Assembly (NCBI RefSeq): GCF_006517175.1
Contig: NZ_CP041186.1
Location: 6,785,074 to 6,849,073 of the forward strand
Direction of reading: 5' to 3'
Source: Persicimonas caeni
GTDB taxonomy: Bacteria; Myxococcota_A; Bradymonadia; Bradymonadales; Bradymonadaceae
DNA: 64,000 bases
Shown here piece after piece: positions 18,001 to 26,132 of the stretch. Numbering within the stretch: position 1 is the stretch's first letter; each line of letters opens with the position of its first letter. The notes beneath the pieces were generated by a model that was given only the letters and a program-made list of their open reading frames with translations, did not search any database and was not told where the DNA came from. The translations under genes and the position numbers were made by a program.

Positions 18001-18130
18001 CCGCACCAAGGTGCAGGCCACGATCTACCGAAACTGGGGCAAGCCGACCGAGAAGGTGATCCGAAAGACTGTCACTCTGGAGGACGGCAAAGAGATGCAC
18101 GACATCATGAATGTGGACGTGAAGAAGTGA
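15062..18130 (+). CDS. Secreted/envelope VIT-vWA-DUF2135 protein
   Basis: 1022 residues from the ATG at 15062 (an in-frame ATG at 15029 would put a polar extension before the signal peptide). The signal sequence is followed by Cys24 in a non-canonical lipobox (SMQC). Domains in order: VIT domain (about 60-280, with IEPKEARIVPKEQAAYAYGE and GMFSARIFPIAPNK), von Willebrand A domain (about 345-525, MIDAS-like DTSLT at ~351), a helical, TPR-like segment (about 770-890), and DUF2135/YfaP (about 905-1022, IDLHVTEPSGEVCYYGHP). VIT plus vWA proteins bind other proteins at the surface; DUF2135 is common in bacterial secreted vWA proteins. Monocistronic: a repeat follows 65 bp after the stop. Confidence 0.88.
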   Translation: MDCRTQRSRLLLPLALLALLSMQCSSGSPDTSMAYESAYPAAEQDGAAAGGESTTWKRSKIVPHTSRLKVGDERTLDILGMETQVRIDGFRARVLIDYYFHNPDDRQYEGTFKVRLPNEASPYFLAFGQSKTELEAVTPKKFKQAKLDDANPADEAKPADHEKPTHKTAFEPNAIMAARQASWIEPKEARIVPKEQAAYAYGETVRRRVDPALMEWAGPGMFSARIFPIAPNKVHRVVIGYDANLTAIGDDYEFTVPLPEGVPSTEVHVAVASIDGVTTKVQPEVAADEASEASYYSFSNPDGRQIRIRLEGAGATALTGSDQVGDYFAAQVTPQLPDASDDGAKNEGAAGAKPDAVFLVDTSLTANPDRFNVWRKLMRAILENNRGKVERFGVVFFNVESFWWRPELVANTSENVDALMEFTDTLALEGATDLGQAFDRLASGQVDMSRADVFLMSDASATWGTSDPYALSGRLAKVGSSLFAYRTGMTGDDTSMMEHLARETGGAVFSVVGESEVAAASTAHTAKPWTIRNVSVDGAKDVLLAGRPKTIFPGQRLTVVGRGGLAGGAKVDLELARGEEVETVGVPVEHVLSSSLTARAYGQVAVGQLEEFLGSTRPFAEAYARQYRVPGKSSSLLMLESEEDYKAYGIEPKADAATVRGSTVRNQVVNALDALASKLGDPKAAFTDWLSRASQMQGVGLAPSKSFLSLLEELPAESFDVVAKPLTCRNRSWEPVSKELREELGEQEPSYDTVVADAKRRLEKYGSDDALKALSSLVEANPADGVLARDIGYSATEWGHHGQAYHLFRRVADARPWEPQTYHAMALALAKAERANLALVYFEVALSGKWHGRFGSFDEIVRLDYLRFLRKTSDEELHEAARTFAKTRRAKLADELGIDAADMVVVIAWNTDRTDIDLHVTEPSGEVCYYGHPKTDSGGRLTRDVTQGYGPEMFVLEDAPRGDYRVRAKYYATDRNRAGTRTKVQATIYRNWGKPTEKVIRKTVTLEDGKEMHDIMNVDVKK

Positions 18131-18194
18131 TGCAGTTCGAGCGCGATTCCGGCTGCAAGAAGTGGGGCAAAAAGGCTCAAAAAAAGACGGGCGA

Positions 18195-18243
18195 AGAAAG
18201 GGAATGGGGTTCCCCGACGAGGTCCGTTTCATGCGGGTATGCG
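18195..18243 (+). repeat. Polarised repeat, full copy
   Basis: Core GGGAATGGGGTTCCCC, right part CGTTTCATGCGGGTATGCG; it lies between the VIT/vWA gene and the PPC-methyltransferase gene. Confidence 0.88.
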
Positions 18244-18305
18244 GCGGATCCGGCCTATGCTATGACGTCGGATGAAGTTGTGGGAAAGCTACAAGGAAAA
18301 AACCG

Positions 18306-19520
18306 ATGAAAACCATCGCCATTCGCCTCGAGCCCGGCGCCGACCTGCGCCGCGAGCTGCGCACGTTGTGCGAGGCGCGTCATATCGACGCCGCCTGCGT
18401 CGTCACTTGTGTCGGGAGCCTTCGTAAAGCTGCGGTGCGCTACGCCGATGCGCCCGACGCCGAACTCCTCGACGGCCCCTTCGAAATTGTGTCGATGGAG
18501 GGCACCGTGTCGCGCCACGGGTGTCATTTCCACGTGGCGCTGTCGGACACCGACGGCCGGATGGTCGGCGGCCATCTCAAAGACGGCTCGGAGGTTCACA
18601 CGACCGCCGAGATCGTCGTCGGCGTGCTCGACGGGGTGGTCTTCGACCGCGCGCCGGACGAGCTGACCGGCTACGACGAGTTGGTGGTGCGGGAGCGGGA
18701 CGTACTTTCAGAGGAGGGTAACGAAGGCGAGGTACCCGATTTGTCGGACGTCCACGAGTACAACCGCCAGGCGTGGAATCGGCAGGTGCGCGAGGGCAAT
18801 CGTTGGACGGTGCCGGTGGACGCCGACGAGGTCGAGCGCGCCCGCAACGGGCAGGTCGATATCTTGCTCACGCCCACCAAATTCGTGCCCGCCGATTGGC
18901 TCGGCGAGCTCGACGGGGCCGACGTCTTGTGCCTCGCCGGAGGCGGCGGCCAGCAAGGCCCGATTCTGGCGGCGGCCGGCGCGAACGTGACCGTCTTCGA
19001 CGCCTCCGATGCTCAGCTCGAGCGTGACCGCGAGGTCGCCGAGCGCGAGGGCCTCGAGCTGCGCACCGTGCGCGGCGACATGCGCGACTTGAGCGTCTTC
19101 GACGACGCCTCGTTCGACCTCATCGTCCACCCCTGCTCCAATGTCTTCGTCGAGGAGATTCGCCCCGTGTGGCGCGAGGCGTACCGCGTGCTCCGCCCCG
19201 GCGGCGAGTTGCTCAGCGGGTTCACCAACCCGATTACCTACTGCTTCGAATGGGCGTCCGTCGAGGCGGGTGATCCGCAGATTCGCTACGGCTTGCCCTA
19301 CCGCACAGCCGACCACCTCGACGGCGCATTCGAGGCGAAATCGGTCGCCGACGGCGACCCACTCGAGTTCAGCCACACCCTCGAAGACCAACTCGGCGGG
19401 CAAATCGACGCCGGTTTCGCCATCGTCGGCTATTATGCAGACAAGTGGGGCTCGGGCGACTTCCCCGATCCGTATTTCGACGGGTTCGCCGCGACACGTG
19501 CGCTCAAGCTGCGTCGATAA
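18306..19520 (+). CDS. PPC/DUF296 domain fused to a class I SAM methyltransferase
   Basis: 404 residues in two parts. Residues 1-~115 match the PPC/DUF296 domain found alone in bacteria and in plant AHL proteins: MKTIAIRLEPGADL start, ACVVTCVGSLRKAAVRYAD, then HFHVALSDTDGRMVGGHLKDG. A ~35-residue acidic linker leads to a methyltransferase (about 150-404) with motif I DVLCLAGGGGQQGPILAAAG, an acidic residue ending strand 2 (VTVFDASD), a motif around FDLIVHPCSN and VLRPGGELL. The methyltransferase half is a familiar stand-alone family; the fusion to a PPC domain is unusual. SD and ATG are well placed (AAGGAAAAAACCGATG). Substrate unknown. The PPC half may bind a ligand or provide trimerisation. 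Confidence 0.85.
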   Translation: MKTIAIRLEPGADLRRELRTLCEARHIDAACVVTCVGSLRKAAVRYADAPDAELLDGPFEIVSMEGTVSRHGCHFHVALSDTDGRMVGGHLKDGSEVHTTAEIVVGVLDGVVFDRAPDELTGYDELVVRERDVLSEEGNEGEVPDLSDVHEYNRQAWNRQVREGNRWTVPVDADEVERARNGQVDILLTPTKFVPADWLGELDGADVLCLAGGGGQQGPILAAAGANVTVFDASDAQLERDREVAEREGLELRTVRGDMRDLSVFDDASFDLIVHPCSNVFVEEIRPVWREAYRVLRPGGELLSGFTNPITYCFEWASVEAGDPQIRYGLPYRTADHLDGAFEAKSVADGDPLEFSHTLEDQLGGQIDAGFAIVGYYADKWGSGDFPDPYFDGFAATRALKLRR

Positions 19521-19734
19521 TCCATCACCCAAATACAACTCGGTAGGCCCTACGAGGTTCGGTCACCTCGCACTCTTCTTTCCGACCACGCGCAACAGAA
19601 CGGCGCTCGTTGCATCTTAGCTTGTGGCAGGATGAGAGACCTGCTCAAGCACAACGTCCAGAAATGTATGCCGTACGCTCTCGGCCCTTTGTGAGCTGAG
19701 TGTGTCGGCGGTTTTCGCATTAATCGGAGAAAAT

Positions 19735-20118
19735 ATGAGCGCTTCTCCCCGAGCTACGACACGTTCGCCGGCCTCTCCCATCCTCGAGGAGGCCCTCCAT
19801 CGCACCCCGGACATCGAGGGTATGGTCTTGCTTCAAGCCAAGGGCGAGGTGCTCGCCGTGGCCGGTGCACACACCGACAAGCGGCGCCAACTCGCCTCGT
19901 TTGCCGTCGGCGTCTTCGAGTTGTCGACGCGTCTGGCGACCGAATCGGGCCGCGGCGACGTCGAGTTCCACCTGATGCGCACCGACGACGGCCACATGGC
20001 GATTCACCAGGTCGGCGAGGACCGGTTCCTCTTCAGCCTGGCCGCCGCCGAAGCCCCGTTGGGCCTGGTCACCCACGACCTGGGCTGGTGCGCAGACCGG
20101 CTGTCCCGCACTCGCTGA
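19735..20118 (+). CDS. Roadblock/LC7-like small protein
   Basis: 127 residues from the ATG at 19735, which has CGGAG 7 nt upstream; an in-frame ATG at 19702 lacks one. The fold pattern (helix, then VLLQAKGEVLAVAG, helix, FHLMRTDDGHMAIHQVGEDRFLFSLA) is that of roadblock/MglB-type modules, which bind and regulate small Ras-like GTPases in this bacterial group. It is the first gene of a three-gene set: 39 nt later comes a membrane-anchored roadblock-like protein, and that overlaps the PYP-like gene. No GTPase gene is in the window. Confidence 0.65.
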   Translation: MSASPRATTRSPASPILEEALHRTPDIEGMVLLQAKGEVLAVAGAHTDKRRQLASFAVGVFELSTRLATESGRGDVEFHLMRTDDGHMAIHQVGEDRFLFSLAAAEAPLGLVTHDLGWCADRLSRTR

Positions 20119-20157
20119 ACGCCGCCCCATCTCTTTTCGATCCACGGAGTCGACATC

Positions 20158-21207
20158 ATGGATCCCATCACCATTGCTTCACTCGTAGGGACCGGGCTGG
20201 TCTGCGGACTGGGCGGCTTCGTCGTCGGGACGCGCCGCGACGGCTCGAGCGAGCAGACGCCTGCCGCCCCCACACGACCCCCGAAAGACCCGCGCGTCGA
20301 TGAGTTGACGCACGAGAACAACATGCTGCGCAAGCTCACCGGGCTGGGCACGCCGCGGCGAATGCTTTCTGCGGAGGTGCTCGGCGAGCACCACGACTTT
20401 CTCGAGCGTCAACTCGCCGAGCTTGTCTCGTGCAATCACGTGCGCGCGGCGGCGTTCTTCGACGCCGATGGGCTCGTCGTCGCCGGTCAGGACCGAACAC
20501 CGGACGTTCGGATGCTCGCCTCGGTCTTTGCGACTGCGCTGAGCTTGAGGGTACGCAACGAGTCGTTCCGGCGCATCGACTGGGTCGACTCGGGCGGGCA
20601 TCGCTTCGAGTTCCACGCTCTCGGCGACAACGGACGGCTCTTCCTGGGCGTCTGGGCGGTCAGCGCGGAGGTGCCGCGCTCGGCCGTGGCGCGTATTCGG
20701 TACGCCTGCGCCGGACTGACCGGTGAGGGCACTTCGTCGGCGAAGGTGTCTCAGACCGTGCGGGCTGACGGCACGCGTTGGGAGGAGCTCTTCGAGCCGT
20801 TCACCTCGGCGATGGACGTCATCCAAATCGGCGTGGTGACGCCGGACGGAAAGACCGCCTCGCTGGCCGCGTCGGGCTCGACGCCCCTCACCGACGACTT
20901 GCGCAGCGTCGCCAGTCGCCTCGACCGCCTGGGCCATCGCTCCGAAGCGTTCGACGTGGGTGACACCGAGTACCTGGTGTTCACGTCCCCGGGCGGCCGG
21001 CGTTTTGGCTTCCACCCGCTCGAGACCTCCGATGGTCGGGTCGCGTTCCTCTACCTCGAGACGCCCGCCGACCAAGACTATCCCGAGCAGCGCATGCGCA
21101 AGTGGCTGGGTCAGTTGGCCTGGCGTCTGCCCCGGGTCGAGTTCGAGTCCGGCGAGCCAGATACGCCCGATAGGCAACCTGCCCAACAGAGCAGCGGAGG
21201 TCAGTAA
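20158..21207 (+). CDS. Membrane-anchored protein with two roadblock-like modules
   Basis: 349 residues. One N-terminal membrane helix (about 5-24, TIASLVGTGLVCGLGGFVVG) is followed by a proline-rich linker and a short coiled coil (VDELTHENNMLRKL). Two similar modules follow, about 75-195 (AAAFFDADGLVVAGQDRTP; FEFHALGDNGRLFLGVW) and 205-325 (QIGVVTPDGKTASLAASG; FGFHPLETSDGRVAFLYL), each with the beta-strand/helix order of a roadblock/LC7 fold. The call is by pattern only. Its stop codon overlaps the PYP-like gene start (TAATG), so the two are translationally coupled. It may tether a signalling complex at the membrane. Confidence 0.6.
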   Translation: MDPITIASLVGTGLVCGLGGFVVGTRRDGSSEQTPAAPTRPPKDPRVDELTHENNMLRKLTGLGTPRRMLSAEVLGEHHDFLERQLAELVSCNHVRAAAFFDADGLVVAGQDRTPDVRMLASVFATALSLRVRNESFRRIDWVDSGGHRFEFHALGDNGRLFLGVWAVSAEVPRSAVARIRYACAGLTGEGTSSAKVSQTVRADGTRWEELFEPFTSAMDVIQIGVVTPDGKTASLAASGSTPLTDDLRSVASRLDRLGHRSEAFDVGDTEYLVFTSPGGRRFGFHPLETSDGRVAFLYLETPADQDYPEQRMRKWLGQLAWRLPRVEFESGEPDTPDRQPAQQSSGGQ

Positions 21208-21998
21208 TGAGCGTCTTCCCCAATCGCGACAATATCGAAGAATACCTCGACTCGCTCGAGCAGCAGGTCGCCGACCTGCAGGAGGAGAACGAGCTCCTCG
21301 AAAAGGAGAATCAATTGCTGCGAAAGCGCCTGCAGCGAGCGCAGGCAAGCCGCGGCGGAGGCGCTGCCGGCTCGGCGTCCCGCAGCCGTGGGCGCTCGGA
21401 CGACAGTGACTCGCCGTCGACGCTGCCCGGCGTCAAGATGCACGAGCTGCGCGATGCGGCCGCCAAGGCGGGCATTCGCACGAAGGACAACGACTGGCGC
21501 GCCCCGAACCTCAACCAGGCGTCGGCGGTCGAACACCACCATGGGCGTCGCGATGAACTCAGGTCCGCTACGCTCGGTCGTCCGTTGCAGCCGAGCGAAT
21601 TCGACAGCCCCGAGCCGTCGAGGCCGAGCGGGGGCGCACCGCCCGTCGATTTGGGCTACGTCAACCGCGTCGGCGCCGACGAACTCGACGACCTGCCGTA
21701 CGGTCTGGTCGTGCTCGACCGCGAAGGCAACGTCTTGTTCTACAACGAGACCGAGTCGCGCTACGCCGGCTACAAGCCCGAGCACGTCGTCGGAAAGAAC
21801 TTCTTTCAGGACGTGGCTCCCTGCACTCGCGTCAAGGAGTTCGAAGGGCGATTCCGCCAATTTGTCGATGGCGAGTTGGGCCGGGTGACCTTCTTCGACT
21901 TCGCTTTTCACTTCGAGAGCGGCACCCAGGACGTGACCATCGCCCTGAGTCAGGGACGCTACAAAGGGCAGGTCAACGTGATGATGATGCGCCGCTGA
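21207..21998 (+). CDS. Photoactive-yellow-protein-like PAS protein with coiled-coil N-terminus
   Basis: 263 residues. Residues 8-46 form a leucine-zipper-like coiled coil, then comes a low-complexity linker with a small conserved patch. Residues ~160-263 are a PAS domain that follows photoactive yellow protein closely: VVLDREGNVLFYNETESRYA, then GKNFFQDVAPCTRVKEF. The PYP chromophore Cys69 corresponds to C206, and the hydrogen-bonding Tyr42 and Glu46 correspond to Y179 and E183, with the same 23-residue spacing from Glu to Cys. Arg52 is replaced (Tyr) and Thr50 by Ala. If loaded with p-coumarate it would be a blue-light sensor; if not, a redox or ligand-sensing PAS. It overlaps the membrane roadblock gene by one base, implying a common complex. 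Confidence 0.78.
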   Translation: MSVFPNRDNIEEYLDSLEQQVADLQEENELLEKENQLLRKRLQRAQASRGGGAAGSASRSRGRSDDSDSPSTLPGVKMHELRDAAAKAGIRTKDNDWRAPNLNQASAVEHHHGRRDELRSATLGRPLQPSEFDSPEPSRPSGGAPPVDLGYVNRVGADELDDLPYGLVVLDREGNVLFYNETESRYAGYKPEHVVGKNFFQDVAPCTRVKEFEGRFRQFVDGELGRVTFFDFAFHFESGTQDVTIALSQGRYKGQVNVMMMRR

Positions 21999-22111
21999 CT
22001 CCGACCGTGGGAGATTGCTCGCGGGGGCGTTCGTGTCGATCTTTGGAGCGGTACAACTGGCGCGTATCAGCGAGCCGGTGAATGCACTCGCCGACACATC
22101 GGGAGGAGACC

Positions 22112-22630
22112 ATGGTTTTTGGAAAGAAGAAGCAACACATCGACAACCTCAACGACCTGTACAGCCAGCAGCTCCAGGAGCAGTACTCGGTCGAAAACGA
22201 GTACCTCGACCTGTTGGCGGATTTGAACGAGACCGCCTCACTGGCCAATCTCAAGGAAGCGCTGGTCGAAGAACGCCGGCGTACCGAGCAGCATCGCGAG
22301 ACCATCGAGCGCATCTGCAGGCGCCGAAATCTCGACCCAGAGGGGCACTCCTCGAAGGGGATGAAGGCGTTGACCAAGTCGGTGGGCGACGCCATCGACG
22401 TCGACGGGGAGCCGGCGGTGCGCGACTTGGTCATCATGACGCTGCTTCGTCGCGTCAAGCAGTTCGAGGGGAGCGGCTTCGAGATGCTCCGCACCTACGC
22501 CGACAAGCTCGGCTTCGATGAGGACGCGCGCGACCACCAGAAGATGGTCGAAGAGGAAAACGTGGCCACCGCTCAGCTGGCAGACGTCGCCGACAACAAG
22601 ATCCTCAAAGGACTCAAGACCTACGATTGA
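22112..22630 (+). CDS. DUF892 ferritin-like protein (YciE/YciF type)
   Basis: 172 residues from the ATG at 22112, preceded by GGAGGAG; an upstream in-frame ATG at 22082 has no ribosome binding site. The sequence is all-helical with the DUF892 pattern: HIDNLNDLYSQQLQEQYSVE at the N-terminus, then AHREE-type helices with KEALVEERRRTEQHRETIER, and C-terminal QKMVEEENVATAQLADVAD. Such proteins form a four-helix ferritin-like fold and are linked to stress responses. The 3' end overlaps the oxyR 3' end by 10 bp (22621-22630), tail to tail, consistent with both belonging to oxidative stress defence. Confidence 0.82.
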   Translation: MVFGKKKQHIDNLNDLYSQQLQEQYSVENEYLDLLADLNETASLANLKEALVEERRRTEQHRETIERICRRRNLDPEGHSSKGMKALTKSVGDAIDVDGEPAVRDLVIMTLLRRVKQFEGSGFEMLRTYADKLGFDEDARDHQKMVEEENVATAQLADVADNKILKGLKTYD

Positions 22631-23592
22631 GGCTCGTCCCAATCGACGGCGCGCATCTGCGGCTTCGGTCCGGCGACATCTGGGATCGTCGCGTTGAGCT
22701 CGAGGTAGTGATCCCGAAGCACGTCCGCAATGTCGAGGAACCACGCCTCGCTGGGCGAGGTGGAGCGCCACTGCAGAGTGAGCGTGCGTCCGGGCGGGGA
22801 GTCGCCGAAGCTCCTCGCCACCAGCCCCTGGCCGGAGCGCAGCTCGGTGCTGAGCGCGCTCGCCGGCAAGAGCGTCGCGCCCAGCCCGCTCTCGACCATC
22901 CGCACGAGCGTCGCCACACTCGCGGCGGTGACCGAGGTCGCCGGAGGCGGCCCGGCCGCTGCGCATACCTCGATGGCTTGGTCGCGCAGGCAGTGGCCGT
23001 CCTCCATGAGGATGAGGCTCGCCCCGGCGACGTCGCAGGTTTCGATCGACTCGGGCGTGCTCAACGGATGATCGGTGGGCGCGACGAACACAAACGGTTC
23101 GACGATCAGGTCGGGGCCCGACAGCCCTGCATTGTCGAACGGACGTGCGAGCAGCCCCAGGTCGATCGCGCCGCCTCGAAGCTCGTCGAGGAGCACGTCG
23201 GTCTGCAGCTCGTGGATGGCAAAGGAGACTTCCGGGTAGATGCGACGAAGCGTCGCCAGCAGGCCGGGGAGGCCGTACGGGGCGATCGTCGGAATGACGC
23301 CGAGACGCACCAGCCCGTGGGGCTTGCCGGCGTAAGCGCTGGCCGCGCTCACCAACTCGCGCGCCTCGGCGAGCATCAGCCGCGCCCGCCTGACGATCTC
23401 TTCGCCGGCGGGGGTCATCAGCACCCTCGGCCGCGCCCGCTCGAAGAGCTCGACCCCCAGCATATCCTCGACCTCACGAACCTGCTTGCTCAGCGCCGGC
23501 TGGCTCACGGCACACTGCTTGGCAGCTTCGATGAATTGGCCCGTATCGGCCAGGGCGACGATATACTCGAGTTGTCGTAGTGTCGGTGTCAT
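22621..23592 (-). CDS. oxyR: LysR-family peroxide sensor OxyR
   Basis: 323 residues. N-terminal winged helix-turn-helix (1-60, LEYIVALADTGQFIEAAKQC then SQPALSKQVREVE) and a LysR effector domain (about 90-300). The redox motif EDGHCLRDQAIEVC contains Cys201 and Cys210, exactly the spacing of the E. coli OxyR pair C199/C208, so disulfide switching by hydrogen peroxide is expected. It ends in a 10-bp convergent overlap with the DUF892 gene. No catalase or peroxiredoxin gene is adjacent on this side. The regulated genes cannot be told from the window. Confidence 0.9.
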   Translation of the reverse strand: MTPTLRQLEYIVALADTGQFIEAAKQCAVSQPALSKQVREVEDMLGVELFERARPRVLMTPAGEEIVRRARLMLAEARELVSAASAYAGKPHGLVRLGVIPTIAPYGLPGLLATLRRIYPEVSFAIHELQTDVLLDELRGGAIDLGLLARPFDNAGLSGPDLIVEPFVFVAPTDHPLSTPESIETCDVAGASLILMEDGHCLRDQAIEVCAAAGPPPATSVTAASVATLVRMVESGLGATLLPASALSTELRSGQGLVARSFGDSPPGRTLTLQWRSTSPSEAWFLDIADVLRDHYLELNATIPDVAGPKPQMRAVDWDEPQS

Positions 23593-23649
23593 GACCGAGT
23601 GACCATAGGGGGTTGCAGGAGGCGCGACAACAGAGCGCCTCGAAGCGAC

Positions 23650-25914
23650 TCAGTGGCGCTCCAGTCCACACGCCTGATCCCAGTCCGAGGAGTTTCCGGC
23701 GTTGTCGCCGCCGCCGGGGACGGCCACCGAGATCGGCACCGTAAACGATGCGTTGGCCTGATAGGCAGTGTCGGTGTCGGGGTTCTCCACCGTCCCCTGC
23801 ACGATCCCCTCGGCGAGCAAGTGGGGCGCATCGCCCAAGATCCTGTCGATCGTAAGCGTGCCGAGGACGCGGTCGCCGTTGTCGTCCCGCGGCGATTCGA
23901 GGCCGATGATGCTTTCGGCGGTCGAGCCGCTCGAGGTGAACACCAGCGAGACCGGATAGGAACCTGGGCCGTCGTAGGGCACCCCTGCGGTGGCGACCAT
24001 CGACGTGCTGCCGTCCGGCGAATTGAGCAACAGCTGCATGGTCCCCTCCTGGCCGAGGTCGGTCGCGACGATCGACCCGAAGGGTGTGTCCGGCTGGGCA
24101 GCGCCGGCGCTCCAAGACACGGGACCGGCGTCGAAGTGCGCGTCGCAGGCGCTATTGATACGCAACTCGGTGGCGCTGTGTCGGCTGGTCTTTCCGTCGG
24201 GAAGCTCGAGGAAGACCCCGAGTTTGTAACTTGTCCCCGGCGTCATATCGCGCCCGGTGGGCACCTTCAGGTCGGTCACCGCCCAGGCCCATGGAAACAT
24301 CGGCACCTGTTGGCCGTGGTCTCGCAGGGGATATTTGCCGCCGATCTGCTCTCCGTCGAGCTCGAAGTAGAGCTTGTAGTCGGCGTCGGGGCCCCCGGCT
24401 TCGGGGTCGATTCCCTCGACGAGGACATGCGGCACCAACGAGTCGTCCGCGCCGTCGCCGACCATTCCGTCGACGAACCCGGTGATATTGCCTCCCTCCT
24501 CGAGACGCTGAAAGCGTGGCGTGGGCGCAGGCTCGGGGTCGTCGGGATTCTGAGGGGCGGGAGCAGGCGGTTCGATGTCGACGGAGCCGCCGCTCGGCAG
24601 CAAGGCCACGACTTCTCGTACCCGCATGTCACGCTCGCCGTCGCGAAGCTTCAAGAGCTGCGCGTCTAACGAGGCGGGCACCTCCTCGCCTTTCTGGATG
24701 AGGTCCTGTTCGATGCGTTCGCGGACCTGGTCGAGGCCGTCGGTGATCTTTTCGATGGCCACCTTCGAGGTATACCCGTGCTCGGCCAGCTCGGGATAGA
24801 GCGCCTTGGTCGCTTCGAGGGCGACTTCGTTGTCGACGGTGTCGTCCCAGCCGAGATAGACGCTGTCATCGGAGGTGATCGCCTCGCCGATGGAGCGTCC
24901 CACCCGGCTCATCGACAGGCAGCCATTGACGAAGACGAACTTATCGTCGAGGCCGTGGCCGTAGGCGGCACGGAAGAAATCGGCCTTCACGCCCACGACG
25001 AAGACGAGCTCGTTCACCCCGGAGTTGACCTCCTGGACCTGCAACAACGACAGGTAGAGCCCCGGGTCGTCCATCTCGCTGATCTGCTCGTTCGCCTTCT
25101 GTTTGGAGGCAGCGATGGCCTCCGGGTCGCGCTGCTCACCGCTGCCGAGGACTTCCGTGAGCACGTTGCCGACGCGCTGGCCGGAGAGCAACCCGACGTC
25201 GTAGCACTCGTCTTCGCCTTCGTCCGCCCAGCAGGTGCCGTGGGTCGAAAAGTGAATGACATCGAACTCGTGCCAGTTCTGCAGCGTATCGAGGGTGACC
25301 GCGTTGTCGATGGCGACCTCGAAAGCGGCATCGTGCTGGTAGTCGGCGTGGCGCTGCAGCGTCTTGCGGACCGTGTCGGCCTCGGTGCTGCCGAAGGAGT
25401 CCTCGTGGAAGTCCCACTGAAAGGGCGTCAGGATCGCGGCGCGTTTGGTCTCTCGCGAGCGTCCCTCGGTGTGGGCGACGAGCTCGTTGGTGCGGGTCAG
25501 AGCCGCGGCCGAGTCGTCGGTCGCGGGCGCCGGAAGGTCGCCGGTCAGCGCGGGGAGCCACAGCTCGGCAGGCCGGCCGCCGTCGACGCGGAAGTGAATC
25601 GCGTCGTCATTGACGCCAACCTCGACCACCGCGGGCTGGTCGCCCAGCCAGGCGCTGACCTCGGCGGGCGTGCTGCCATCGATGAGCTTGAAGCGTGCGT
25701 CGACCATCAGGTCGAGCATCTGTCGGTTGGTGTCGCTGCCGGCTTCGGCGAAGCTGCACGGCAGCGTGTCGTCGCTCTCGCAATCGAGCGGCGGTCCGCT
25801 GTCTTGTTCGCCGGACTCACCGTCCGAGCCGCAGCCAAACAAAAGGGTCGAACTCACAATCAGCAGGGCGGCGAGGCGAAGCCATCGGCGCGCGTGTCTG
25901 GTGTTGGGGCGCAT
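23650..25914 (-). CDS. Lipoprotein with a CHAT/caspase-like domain
   Basis: 754 residues. Lipoprotein signal with lipobox LFGC (Cys28), then an acidic linker. Residues ~155-400 show a caspase-like pattern: FDVIHFSTHGTCW (His225 in the strand-HG motif) and FVFVNGCLSMSRVG (Cys332), the two catalytic positions of CHAT and clan CD proteases, plus SDDSVYLGWDDTV after the Cys as in CHAT proteins. A proline-rich linker (about 470-490) leads to a beta-rich C-terminal half (about 490-745) like repeated Ig-type domains. Most CHAT proteins are cytoplasmic; an exported lipid-anchored form is unusual. It could be a protease acting at the envelope or on other cells. No obvious partner gene is adjacent. Confidence 0.75.
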   Translation of the reverse strand: MRPNTRHARRWLRLAALLIVSSTLLFGCGSDGESGEQDSGPPLDCESDDTLPCSFAEAGSDTNRQMLDLMVDARFKLIDGSTPAEVSAWLGDQPAVVEVGVNDDAIHFRVDGGRPAELWLPALTGDLPAPATDDSAAALTRTNELVAHTEGRSRETKRAAILTPFQWDFHEDSFGSTEADTVRKTLQRHADYQHDAAFEVAIDNAVTLDTLQNWHEFDVIHFSTHGTCWADEGEDECYDVGLLSGQRVGNVLTEVLGSGEQRDPEAIAASKQKANEQISEMDDPGLYLSLLQVQEVNSGVNELVFVVGVKADFFRAAYGHGLDDKFVFVNGCLSMSRVGRSIGEAITSDDSVYLGWDDTVDNEVALEATKALYPELAEHGYTSKVAIEKITDGLDQVRERIEQDLIQKGEEVPASLDAQLLKLRDGERDMRVREVVALLPSGGSVDIEPPAPAPQNPDDPEPAPTPRFQRLEEGGNITGFVDGMVGDGADDSLVPHVLVEGIDPEAGGPDADYKLYFELDGEQIGGKYPLRDHGQQVPMFPWAWAVTDLKVPTGRDMTPGTSYKLGVFLELPDGKTSRHSATELRINSACDAHFDAGPVSWSAGAAQPDTPFGSIVATDLGQEGTMQLLLNSPDGSTSMVATAGVPYDGPGSYPVSLVFTSSGSTAESIIGLESPRDDNGDRVLGTLTIDRILGDAPHLLAEGIVQGTVENPDTDTAYQANASFTVPISVAVPGGGDNAGNSSDWDQACGLERH

Positions 25915-26132
25915 GACGTGGTCTCCCGTCGTTCAGTAGGTGGTGACGCGTTCGACCATATCGTCTCGCGGACTGCTTTTCCAAAGGCCAATTCTGCGGA
26001 AGAAGAGGGCAGCGTGTGCTGCGCAGTGCATGAGCGTGCACCAGACCGCATTTGCTGTCCCAACAGTGCATGCGCAGGCATCATCTGCTAGCGTGCGGGG
26101 CAGCAAACCGTGAATCTCGCGAGGGTGGTGAC

